From positions 1 through 11,553 of the forward strand of contig JALSSQ010000177.1 of the NCBI GenBank assembly GCA_026984165.1: a DNA stretch of 11,553 nt, written 5' to 3'. Positions 1 to 5,521 of this stretch are shown here, one piece after another (the first letter of the stretch is position 1; each line of letters starts with the position of its first letter). This stretch comes from Sulfurovum sp. (lineage in GTDB: Bacteria > Campylobacterota > Campylobacteria > Campylobacterales > Sulfurovaceae). Under the pieces are notes generated by a model. It made no database searches. It had not been told where the DNA came from and saw only the letters and a program-made list of their open reading frames with translations. The translations under genes were made by a program, and so were the position numbers.

Positions 1-237
1 AGCTGCCATGAGCTTCACCCATAAATCCATTTTTTTAAAGGAGATTTTTTCTCTATAGATAAGCATCACAGCCAAAATAGCGGCAAACTGTATGATAACT
101 TCATAGGCCTTCATCGCCGTATCTTGGGGAAGCCCCATAAACTTGGAAGCGACGATCATATGCCCGGTAGAAGAGATGGGCAAAAACTCTGTAAAACCCT
201 CAATAATTCCTATAATGACTGCTTGAAAAATATCCAC
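1..237 (-). CDS. uppP: Undecaprenyl-diphosphatase UppP/BacA, N-terminal 79 residues (gene runs off the left edge)
   Basis: UppP is an integral membrane phosphatase that converts undecaprenyl pyrophosphate to undecaprenyl phosphate, recycling the lipid carrier for peptidoglycan and other surface glycans. The visible part begins VDIFQAVIIGIIEGFTEF and continues with PISSTGH at residues 20-26. The family's first catalytic signature, ExxxE, is seen as E13 and E17, followed by the conserved serine-rich stretch. A hydrophobic segment (about residues 46-60) follows. Start choice: GTG at 237-235 is preceded by AAGGA at about 8 bases, and no ATG is available in a suitable place. Only the first third of a protein usually about 260-270 residues long is present, so the second motif (PGxSRS) cannot be checked. 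It is the third gene of the serB - ABC exporter - uppP unit: the exporter stop codon (249-247) overlaps the uppP Shine-Dalgarno, so the two are probably translationally coupled. Confidence 0.93.
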   Translation of the reverse strand, partial: MDIFQAVIIGIIEGFTEFLPISSTGHMIVASKFMGLPQDTAMKAYEVIIQFAAILAVMLIYREKISFKKMDLWVKLMAA

Positions 238-246
238 ACTTATTCC

Positions 247-2016
247 TTATATCATTGAGCTAAAATAGCTCTTATCTTTGGCAAGCAGCTCTTGGGGAGT
301 GCCGCTGTCTGCCACCTTGCCATCTTCCAACACATAAATAAACGCTGCACTTTTGATAGTGCTAAGCCTGTGTGCGATGGTAATCACTGTCTTGTCAGCC
401 AAAAACTCATCCAGTGCCTCAAAAAGTTTGAGCTCTGTATGTACATCCAACGCCGAAGTGGATTCATCAAAAATCACCACTTTTGGATCAGACAAAATCA
501 TTCTGGCAATAGCAACCCTTTGTCTCTGTCCTCCGCTGAGCTTGATACCATCTTTTCCCACAAGCGTATCAAGTCCCAAATCCAAACCTGCAATGACATC
601 ATCAAGCTGCGCAATATGCAGTGCCTCTTGCACGCGTTTTGGCGCATAGGTTTTGCCCAAGGTTAGATTAAACAGCATTGTATCATTAAAGAGTTTAGGA
701 TGTTGCAAGATGAGATGAATATTTTCACGAATGGTAGAAAGTTTCAAGTGTTGGCTGGAGACACCCCCATAGCGTATCTCACCCTCATCTAAAGGATAAA
801 AGCCCACAAGGATGTTAGAGAGTGTCGTCTTTCCCGAACCACTCGCACCCACGATAGCCACTTTGGAACCTTGCTTTATATGCATATTGATATTTTCTAA
901 TATATATTTCTCTTTTTGATAGGCAAAGGAGAGATTATCTACCACAATATCTATGGCTTGTTTACCTGCAAAGGGGTTCTGTGTTTCCTCTATCTTTGGC
1001 TCTTGTTCCATCTCGTAAATGCTCTCTATCCGCTTACATGCTGCCTTGGCGGTAGAGAGCACATACTGAAAATTGATAATGTCTTGAATGGGATTGACCA
1101 TCACCCAAAGATAAGAGAACACCGCAAGCATCAGCCCCACAGAGAGGTCTGAATATGCCACAGCCAGGATACTGACTGCTCGAAATATCTCATACCCTGC
1201 CAAAAATACCAAATAGGAGTATTTCATCGCGGCTTCAGATTTATAGTTGTATGCAATGGCATGTTTTTTTAAATCTTGCGCTTTTTTTCGACTCTGTTCA
1301 AAAAAATACTCCTCTTTATTGGTCGCGCGAATTTGATGCAAAAGCTCCAATGTCTCAGTCAATGAAGATTGAAAAAGCTCTACAGCCCTGTTCTCCTCTT
1401 TTTTAAGCCTGCCAATATTTCTGGAGAGTTTTACCGTAAAAAGTATCACTATAGGGTTGGTAATCAAAATAAATATTGCCAATTTCCAATGTATCAAAAG
1501 CAACACAAGTGCAGAAAAAGACAACATCAAAACAGCCACAATAAGTTTGGAGATAGTAGAGCTTACAAATCCGTCTATGGTCTCTACATCTGTCACAAGC
1601 TTGGAAGTAAGTGCACCCACACGCATCATCTCATACTCTTTGAGTGAAACGTGTTTGAGATGGTTCAGCAATGATGCCCTCATTCTGTAGGTAATATTTT
1701 TTGATATGGAAGCAAATATTTTTGTCTGTAGTATCGACAGAAGCGTACTTAGCACACGAAGCACTACAATGATTGCCAAAACAAAAAAGAGATACCCTTT
1801 AATATCAGAAGTAAAAAGATTTTGGCTTATCCAAGAGATAAACCCATGCTCTTTACCCAAGAGAAGTTCATCGACCAAAATAGGGATAAAAAGTGGGATA
1901 AGCACCACAAGCAGTGTAGCTGCAATGGCTATAATATTTCCTAATATGACTTCTTTTTTATAGCCAAAAAGTTCTTGGACAATAGCTTTTATGGTGCACT
2001 GTTTTTGCATATCCAT
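247..2016 (-). CDS. ABC exporter half-transporter (fused membrane domain and ATPase, MsbA-like family)
   Basis: A 589-residue half-transporter with an N-terminal exporter membrane domain and a C-terminal ATPase, expected to work as a homodimer in the inner membrane. Hydrophobic helices lie at about residues 24-46, 74-97, 156-174 and 177-195, with further ones around 265-310. All ATPase motifs are intact: Walker A GASGSGKTT (390-398), Q-loop Q438, signature LSGGQ (493-497), Walker B VVIFDE (513-518) and H-loop H549. The substrate cannot be read from sequence; the fold fits MsbA/PglK-type lipid flippases and also multidrug or peptide exporters. It lies between serB and uppP. Its ATG (2016-2014) shares one base with the serB TAA, and no strong Shine-Dalgarno precedes it, which suggests translation coupled to serB. 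A second in-frame ATG lies two codons later (MDM). Adjacency to uppP makes a role with isoprenoid-linked or lipid cargo an attractive but unproven idea. Confidence 0.9.
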   Translation of the reverse strand: MDMQKQCTIKAIVQELFGYKKEVILGNIIAIAATLLVVLIPLFIPILVDELLLGKEHGFISWISQNLFTSDIKGYLFFVLAIIVVLRVLSTLLSILQTKIFASISKNITYRMRASLLNHLKHVSLKEYEMMRVGALTSKLVTDVETIDGFVSSTISKLIVAVLMLSFSALVLLLIHWKLAIFILITNPIVILFTVKLSRNIGRLKKEENRAVELFQSSLTETLELLHQIRATNKEEYFFEQSRKKAQDLKKHAIAYNYKSEAAMKYSYLVFLAGYEIFRAVSILAVAYSDLSVGLMLAVFSYLWVMVNPIQDIINFQYVLSTAKAACKRIESIYEMEQEPKIEETQNPFAGKQAIDIVVDNLSFAYQKEKYILENINMHIKQGSKVAIVGASGSGKTTLSNILVGFYPLDEGEIRYGGVSSQHLKLSTIRENIHLILQHPKLFNDTMLFNLTLGKTYAPKRVQEALHIAQLDDVIAGLDLGLDTLVGKDGIKLSGGQRQRVAIARMILSDPKVVIFDESTSALDVHTELKLFEALDEFLADKTVITIAHRLSTIKSAAFIYVLEDGKVADSGTPQELLAKDKSYFSSMI

Positions 2017-2639
2017 TAGACGATTTGTAGTATTTGGGTTAAATCTTTGACCTCTACACAGTGTGTCGCAGCCTCTTTAAGCACAGGCTTGGCACAAAAT
2101 GCCACACGGGTATTGGCATGGGCAAACATACTAAGGTCATTGGCACCATCACCCACCACTAAAGTATCGGCTCTATCTACACCAAGGAGTGCCTGAAGTC
2201 GCACCAGCATGTCACCTTTGGCATCGGAGTACATCATCTCTCCGCCTACTGCACCTGTAAGTATGCCATCTTGAGCATGTAAGAAGTTGGAGAAGTCTGC
2301 GTCTATGCCTAGCTTTTCACAAGCTGGCTTGGTAGCATCTCTAAAGCCACCAGAGAAACAAACCACCGTGTATCCACGCTCTTTTAGCCCCATTACTGTC
2401 TCTTTGGCACCAGGCATCATAGGGAGTCTGGCACATATCTCTTCTACTTTCGCTTGAGGCAACCCCTTGAGCAGCGCCACGCGCGCTACAAGTGAGGCAT
2501 AAAAATCAAGCTCTCCAGCCATCGCACGTTGGGTAATGGCTACCACTTCATCTTTAAAACCCAACACCTCTGCAAAAAAATCAATGGTCTCACCATCCAT
2601 CAGCGTAGAGTCGAAATCAAATACTGCCAATTTAGCCAT
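2016..2639 (-). CDS. serB: Phosphoserine phosphatase SerB (HAD superfamily)
   Basis: Predicted cytoplasmic HAD-family phosphatase catalysing the last step of serine synthesis, O-phosphoserine to serine. Its 207 residues match the short SerB form, which lacks the N-terminal ACT-type extension of E. coli SerB. Motif I is DFDST (8-12), with D8 as nucleophile and D10 as general acid. Motif II is S96 in CFSGGF. Motif III is probably K141. Motif IV is GDGANDL (163-169), binding magnesium through D164 and D168. The ATG at 2639-2637 is supported by AAGGTG (2649-2644) at a spacing of about 4 bases. It is the first gene of the operon with the ABC exporter and uppP, and is transcribed divergently from metF. 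Serine is the main one-carbon donor for the folate substrate of MetF, so the divergent pairing makes metabolic sense. Some HAD relatives with the same motifs act on other small phosphomonoesters, so the substrate is likely but not certain. Confidence 0.88.
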   Translation of the reverse strand: MAKLAVFDFDSTLMDGETIDFFAEVLGFKDEVVAITQRAMAGELDFYASLVARVALLKGLPQAKVEEICARLPMMPGAKETVMGLKERGYTVVCFSGGFRDATKPACEKLGIDADFSNFLHAQDGILTGAVGGEMMYSDAKGDMLVRLQALLGVDRADTLVVGDGANDLSMFAHANTRVAFCAKPVLKEAATHCVEVKDLTQILQIV

Positions 2640-2655
2640 ATTGCACCTTGTTCAT

Positions 2656-2679
2656 GGTGGGTTGAAAAACCCACCCTAC
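2656..2679 (-). repeat. REP-like palindrome with 5' GTAG tetranucleotide in the serB leader
   Basis: On the plus strand GGTGGGTT (2656-2663), loop GAAA (2664-2667) and AACCCACC (2668-2675) form a perfect 8-bp stem. Read on the minus strand the hairpin is immediately preceded by GTAG (2679-2676). A GTAG or GGAG tetranucleotide 5' of a short palindrome is the known layout of REP elements associated with RAYT transposases. Only one copy is in the window and no RAYT gene is present, so the assignment rests on structure. It would be transcribed in the serB 5' leader, ending about 6 bases before the Shine-Dalgarno, so it could alternatively act as an mRNA structure controlling serB. There is no T-tract, so it is not a normal intrinsic terminator. 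Confidence 0.5.
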
Positions 2680-2689
2680 AGAATTATTT

Positions 2690-2698
2690 TGGTAGAAT
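2690..2698 (+). promoter_or_regulatory. Extended -10 promoter for metF
   Basis: TGGTAGAAT (TG at 2690-2691, TAGAAT at 2693-2698) fits the TGnTATAAT-like extended -10 with one mismatch in the hexamer. It would start transcription near 2705, leaving a leader of about 25 bases before the metF ATG. No -35 is recognisable, as for most promoters in this window. Confidence 0.5.
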
Positions 2699-2702
2699 TA
2701 TA
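2697..2702 (-). promoter_or_regulatory. Probable -10 box for the serB operon
   Basis: The minus strand reads TATAAT at 2702-2697, about 58 bases upstream of the serB ATG. A TG lies two bases (not one) upstream, so the extended -10 is imperfect, and no convincing -35 is visible. The box overlaps the metF -10 on the opposite strand by two bases. Transcripts would carry the REP-like hairpin in their leader. Confidence 0.45.
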
Positions 2703-2729
2703 GCCAATTAACCTATAAAGAGTATATTT

Positions 2730-3656
2730 ATGTTTGAAAAATTTTGTGATGTACTGTGCCTTGAAAAGGAGTTTATTACTGTTGAGATAAACCCACCACA
2801 TGGGGCATCTATCGATAATCTTATCTCTGATATTAAAAAACATGAACTTCAAAACAAGGTCACAGGCTTCTCCTGTACAGACAACCCACTGGCAAAACTC
2901 AAGATGTCAGGCATACTCTCTGCCATTAAAGTGCAGCAGACCTTTGGTAAACCTGTCATCGCCACGATGAGTATGAGAGACAAAAACAAGCTCTCTTTAC
3001 AATCTACCCTGCTTGGAGCCAATGACTTTGATTTGCGTTGTATCCTTGCACTCACCGGTGACCCTGCAAAACTCTCTGACCAACCAGATGTCAAAGGGGT
3101 ACTGGAGCGTGACTCTACGCTATTGCTAAGCATTATACACCACCTTAACAAGGGTGTGGACTACTCCAACAAAGCACTCAACCCTGCACCCAAGCCCATC
3201 TACCCTTTTGCGGTGAGTAATGCCTATGCAAAAGATATGAACAGCCTCAAAAAACGTATGGTTAAAAAGCTCAATTATGGTGCACGTGCCATCATCACCC
3301 AACCCGTGTATGACATAGACAATGCCATAGAACTTCTAGCACTTTTTGAAGAAGCCAAAAAAGAGAGCATCAGAGATACCGCAAAAGAAGCACACTTGGT
3401 GTTAGGACAATTCCCTATAGTCTCTGCAAAAACAGCCAATTTCATAGACGACAAAGTCCCAGGCATTAACGTACCCAAAGAGATTATAGACGAGATGAAT
3501 CTTGCTGCTATGGATGGGGCAGAAAGAGAAAGAGAAGTAGGCTTCGCCCTCTCAAAGAAAATCTTTGATGCAGTCATGGAAGAACATGGTAAAGTGCATC
3601 TTATGACACACAATAGGTTTGATTTGTGTGCGGAGTTGATAGGAGACAATAATTAA
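2730..3656 (+). CDS. metF: Methylenetetrahydrofolate reductase MetF
   Basis: FAD-dependent enzyme reducing 5,10-methylene-THF to 5-methyl-THF, the methyl donor for methionine synthesis; expected to be cytoplasmic. The 308-residue length is normal for bacterial MetF. Family landmarks include the N-terminal strand with a catalytic-type glutamate (VEINPPHG, E19), MRDKNKLSLQSTLLGA (82-97), ILALTGDPAK (105-114) with D111 in the flavin-contacting loop, TQPVYD (190-195) with Q191 in the folate-binding position, and a C-terminal HNRFDL. The ATG at 2730 has only a weak AAAGAG (2717-2722) seven bases upstream, but the N-terminus is the right length for the family. It is divergent from serB and 55 bases upstream of the DUF3817 gene, which has its own promoter. 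The sequence departs from E. coli MetF in the VEINPPHG motif (EFFPP there), resembling the reductase half of bifunctional homocysteine methyltransferase/MTHFR proteins. Confidence 0.88.
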   Translation: MFEKFCDVLCLEKEFITVEINPPHGASIDNLISDIKKHELQNKVTGFSCTDNPLAKLKMSGILSAIKVQQTFGKPVIATMSMRDKNKLSLQSTLLGANDFDLRCILALTGDPAKLSDQPDVKGVLERDSTLLLSIIHHLNKGVDYSNKALNPAPKPIYPFAVSNAYAKDMNSLKKRMVKKLNYGARAIITQPVYDIDNAIELLALFEEAKKESIRDTAKEAHLVLGQFPIVSAKTANFIDDKVPGINVPKEIIDEMNLAAMDGAEREREVGFALSKKIFDAVMEEHGKVHLMTHNRFDLCAELIGDNN

Positions 3657-3664
3657 ATTTCTTC

Positions 3665-3673
3665 TGCTATACT
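3665..3673 (+). promoter_or_regulatory. Extended -10 promoter for the DUF3817 gene
   Basis: TGCTATACT (TG 3665-3666, TATACT 3668-3673) lies just after the metF stop codon. Transcription would start near 3680, giving a leader of about 32 bases that includes AAGGAG at 3701-3706. This suggests the small membrane protein gene is not solely dependent on metF read-through. Confidence 0.5.
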
Positions 3674-3711
3674 TCCTAAAATTACCTGAACCCTCAAAAT
3701 AAGGAGACAAT

Positions 3712-4005
3712 ATGTCAGAATTAAAAAAATTTAAATTTATCAATAAAATAGAGGGAATTTCATATATCATTTTGCTCTTTATCGCTATGCCGCTTAAGTA
3801 CCAGTTTGGCTACCCTATCGCTACCAAGATAGCCGGCATGGTACATGGATTACTGGTCTTTGCCTTCATCTACCAAATCATCGAAGCCAAAAAAGAAGCA
3901 GGATTTACCCTCAAAGAGACAGCACTCTACTCTATACTCTCACTCATCCCTTTTGGGAGTTTCTATACCGATAAATTACTTGCCAAGAAGATGCGATTAA
4001 AATAG
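3712..4005 (+). CDS. Small DUF3817-family membrane protein
   Basis: A 97-residue integral membrane protein of unknown function that resembles the DUF3817 family (YdzA-like). Recognisable family features are the start FINKIEGISYIILLFIAMPLK (about 9-29), the middle block with GMVHGLL (about 42-48), and the end SLIPFGSFYTDKLL, where the SLIPFG motif and following aspartate are characteristic. Three hydrophobic segments are visible, at about residues 13-27, 38-58 and 70-82. The start is secure: ATG at 3712 follows AAGGAG with a five-base spacer. It sits downstream of metF in the same direction; there is no evidence of a functional link. Base composition is like the core genes (about 40% GC in one hand-counted 60-base sample), so it lies outside the AT-rich patch that starts right after it. 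Confidence 0.75.
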   Translation: MSELKKFKFINKIEGISYIILLFIAMPLKYQFGYPIATKIAGMVHGLLVFAFIYQIIEAKKEAGFTLKETALYSILSLIPFGSFYTDKLLAKKMRLK

Positions 4006-4184
4006 GTTTACAATAGTACAAGCAAGAGTGTTCTATAATCGTAAATATAATATGCTAATATAATTCTTAATTAACATAAAAAGAATCAGACATTAAAAAA
4101 TGATTTAAAATAAAAAATGGGCACGATTTTGGGCATGGTGATTATTTGACACCTCTCAAAAGCCCTCTATTTGGGGATTAGAAG
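4006..4184 (+). promoter_or_regulatory. AT-rich intergenic region with three TATAAT boxes upstream of the thioesterase gene
   Basis: This gap has three exact TATAAT hexamers on the plus strand at 4034-4039, 4046-4051 and 4059-4064, roughly one helical turn apart. None has TG at the exact extended position. If used, they would give a leader of about 115-140 bases for the thioesterase gene. The first half is extremely AT-rich. From about 4118 the sequence becomes G-richer, with an imperfect direct repeat (GGGCACG, then GGGCATG), and supplies the GGGGA (4173-4177) that can serve as ribosome binding site. No gene is recognised here. Confidence 0.35.
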
Positions 4185-4556
4185 ATGAAAATAAGGGTCT
4201 ATTACGAGGACACAGATGCGGGTGGTATTGTTTATCATACCAACTATATTAAGTACTGTGAAAGGGCACGATCAGAAATTTTTTTTAAACAGGATCAGAT
4301 ACCTTCTCTAAGCCAAAATAGCGGTTTTGTTGTTAGAGATATTAAAGCTTCTTTTTTAGCTACATCTGCCTTGGGAGATATGTTAGAGGTTACAACCAAT
4401 ATTATGAATATCAAAAATTCATCAATTTTACTATTGCAAGAAATTTGGAAAAAAAATATAAAAATTTTTAGTATGGAAATTCTTCTTGTTTATGTTGACA
4501 AGGGAAAACCTTGTCCCATCCCAAAGATTTTTAGGGATATCTTTCAATCTTTTTAA
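4185..4556 (+). CDS. YbgC-type acyl-CoA thioesterase (hotdog fold)
   Basis: A 123-residue single-domain hotdog protein of the YbgC/4-hydroxybenzoyl-CoA thioesterase family, expected to hydrolyse acyl-CoA thioesters in the cytoplasm. The family signature is at the N-terminus: VYYEDTDAGGIVYHTNY (5-21), with D11 in the catalytic aspartate position, then Y24, E26 and R27 of YCERAR. It starts almost directly at the signature, a little shorter than the usual 130-135 residues. The ATG at 4185 follows GGGGA seven bases upstream. YbgC often sits with tol-pal; here it stands alone. Its stop codon overlaps that of the convergent membrane-protein gene. Composition is strongly AT-rich (about 25% GC in one 60-base sample), unlike the flanking core genes, which suggests acquisition or relaxed composition. 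Physiological substrate is unknown. Confidence 0.82.
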   Translation: MKIRVYYEDTDAGGIVYHTNYIKYCERARSEIFFKQDQIPSLSQNSGFVVRDIKASFLATSALGDMLEVTTNIMNIKNSSILLLQEIWKKNIKIFSMEILLVYVDKGKPCPIPKIFRDIFQSF

Positions 4557-4978
4557 GTAGAAAATAAATACGCAACAGCTACAGCAAAACCTGATGCACC
4601 TATATAACCAGCACCAAATAAAAATGAAGAGATAAGCTTAATCACTGGTTGAAATTTCCATTTTACAAGTAAGATAATCAATGAACCTATCATGGATGGT
4701 AAAAAGACATATGCCATGGCATAGCCAAGTCCAAAACCATTAGGTATTAACAGTGTTTTTGCTACAATAAATCCAATAATAAACACAGCAATCACATACA
4801 TAATCATGTATTTAATCGTACTGTATTTGGACATACATTCATCAATACTTAATTCTTGTGTGACTAAACATTTCATATCTGAGAAATCTGCATCTTTCAG
4901 TGATTTCTCTTCCATCACTACAAAAATAACAAAACTGGCAAAAAAACCTATCCCAATAGCAATCATTAATGTATCCAT
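4553..4978 (-). CDS. Hypothetical multi-pass membrane protein, 141 aa
   Basis: Family not recognised. Four hydrophobic segments are visible, at about residues 3-22, 57-77, 83-106 and 114-139, so it is very likely an inner-membrane protein. The loop between the first two segments (23-54) is charged and holds two cysteines, C37 and C48. The short basic loop between segments three and four (KWKFQ) suggests that loop is cytoplasmic. Start choice: a longer frame opens at 5008, but ATG 4978-4976 has AAAGGA six bases upstream and removes a polar leader before the first membrane helix. Its TAA (4555-4553) shares TTAA with the thioesterase stop codon. A likely promoter lies at 5012-5020. The next upstream gene on the same strand is another small unrecognised protein. 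AT-rich throughout. No function can be assigned. Confidence 0.65.
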   Translation of the reverse strand: MDTLMIAIGIGFFASFVIFVVMEEKSLKDADFSDMKCLVTQELSIDECMSKYSTIKYMIMYVIAVFIIGFIVAKTLLIPNGFGLGYAMAYVFLPSMIGSLIILLVKWKFQPVIKLISSFLFGAGYIGASGFAVAVAYLFST

Positions 4979-5011
4979 TTTTAATCCTTTAGATAAATTT
5001 AAACTCATTTA

Positions 5012-5020
5012 ATTGTATCA
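5012..5020 (-). promoter_or_regulatory. Extended -10 promoter for the 141-aa membrane protein gene
   Basis: The minus strand reads TGATACAAT (TG 5020-5019, TACAAT 5017-5012), a good TGnTAnAAT match. It would start transcription near 5005, about 27 bases before the chosen ATG at 4978. This also argues against the alternative upstream start at 5008, which would lie at or before the transcript start. Confidence 0.45.
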
Positions 5021-5086
5021 TACTAATGATTAAATATTAGTTTTAATTATGTAAATATATTATATATTTTCTAAAGTATCTTTTTA

Positions 5087-5392
5087 TTATGAATTGCTGC
5101 TATTTCTTTCAATAGTTATATTTATATCTGGTAAAGTATCTGCTTCTAATGCTTTTTTGGCATTTGTTGCTTTTTTGCAAAAAAGATTAGCTCGATATTC
5201 ATAAGATGCCAATGTTGCACCTGCTAAAAAATCCTGTCTCATATTTTTTTTATAATCTTCAACTTTTTTAGTAAAAATATTACAAAGTCTTGTATTTTCA
5301 AGATATTCTGCCTTGTCTTCCATTCTTGATTCATTAAAAAAACCTGCTAAAACCAGTATATTCAATAAGAAGATTAAAAACATTATTTTCAT
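5087..5392 (-). CDS. Hypothetical small secreted or membrane-anchored protein, 101 aa
   Basis: Family not recognised. The N-terminus MKIMFLIFLLNILVLAGFF is a lysine followed by a 16-residue hydrophobic run, fitting a signal peptide or signal anchor. No lipobox cysteine follows it. The rest is polar and lysine/glutamate-rich, likely helical, with two cysteines (C37 and C72) that could form a disulfide if exported. Start choice: the open frame extends to 5422, but AAGGA (5403-5399) is too close to anything except the ATGATG pair at 5395-5390. The second ATG (5392) has six-base spacing and gives the cleanest signal sequence; the first ATG (5395) is also possible. A TATAAT at 5417-5412 is placed for a very short leader. 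It is AT-rich (about 25% GC in one 60-base sample) and lies between the acnB terminator and the other small membrane protein gene, same strand. Function unknown. Confidence 0.55.
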   Translation of the reverse strand: MKIMFLIFLLNILVLAGFFNESRMEDKAEYLENTRLCNIFTKKVEDYKKNMRQDFLAGATLASYEYRANLFCKKATNAKKALEADTLPDINITIERNSSNS

Positions 5393-5411
5393 CATTTGTC
5401 CTTTTTGGCAA

Positions 5412-5417
5412 ATTATA
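5412..5417 (-). promoter_or_regulatory. Possible -10 box for the 101-aa protein gene
   Basis: The minus strand has TATAAT at 5417-5412 with TG two bases further upstream than the ideal extended position. Transcription would begin only about 12-15 bases before the start codon, so this is a weak call. No better box was seen in 5423-5472. Confidence 0.3.
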
Positions 5418-5472
5418 ATCAATAAGACTTAACCGATAAATACAAGATAATGGAGATAAAATAGTAATATTT

Positions 5473-5505
5473 AAAAGAGGAGGCACTCGTCTATACAAAT
5501 GCCCC
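5473..5505 (-). terminator. Rho-independent terminator of acnB
   Basis: On the minus strand, starting 17 bases after the acnB stop codon, GGGGCATTTGT (5505-5495) pairs with ACGAGTGCCTC (5490-5480) around the loop ATAG. The stem is 11 bp with three G-T wobbles. It is followed by CTC and then a TTTT tract (5476-5473). It should separate acnB from the downstream small gene. In the plus direction there is no downstream T-tract, so it looks one-directional. Confidence 0.7.
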
Positions 5506-5521
5506 ATGAAATAAAAATAAA

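Noticed and set aside
2632..2655. A seven-codon upstream ORF (ATG at 2655 on the minus strand) overlapping the serB start
   Set aside because: It has no Shine-Dalgarno of its own, and such short frames arise easily by chance.
3275..3649. A minus-strand open frame (124 codons) inside metF
   Set aside because: It is antisense to conserved MetF sequence and serine/alanine-rich without recognisable motifs.
4119..4181. A start-less open stretch reading NGHDFGHGDYL before the thioesterase gene, considered as the tail of a degraded gene such as an integrase
   Set aside because: Only about 25 codons remain between stops, there is no start codon, and I could not match it to any family; it is too short to call a pseudogene.
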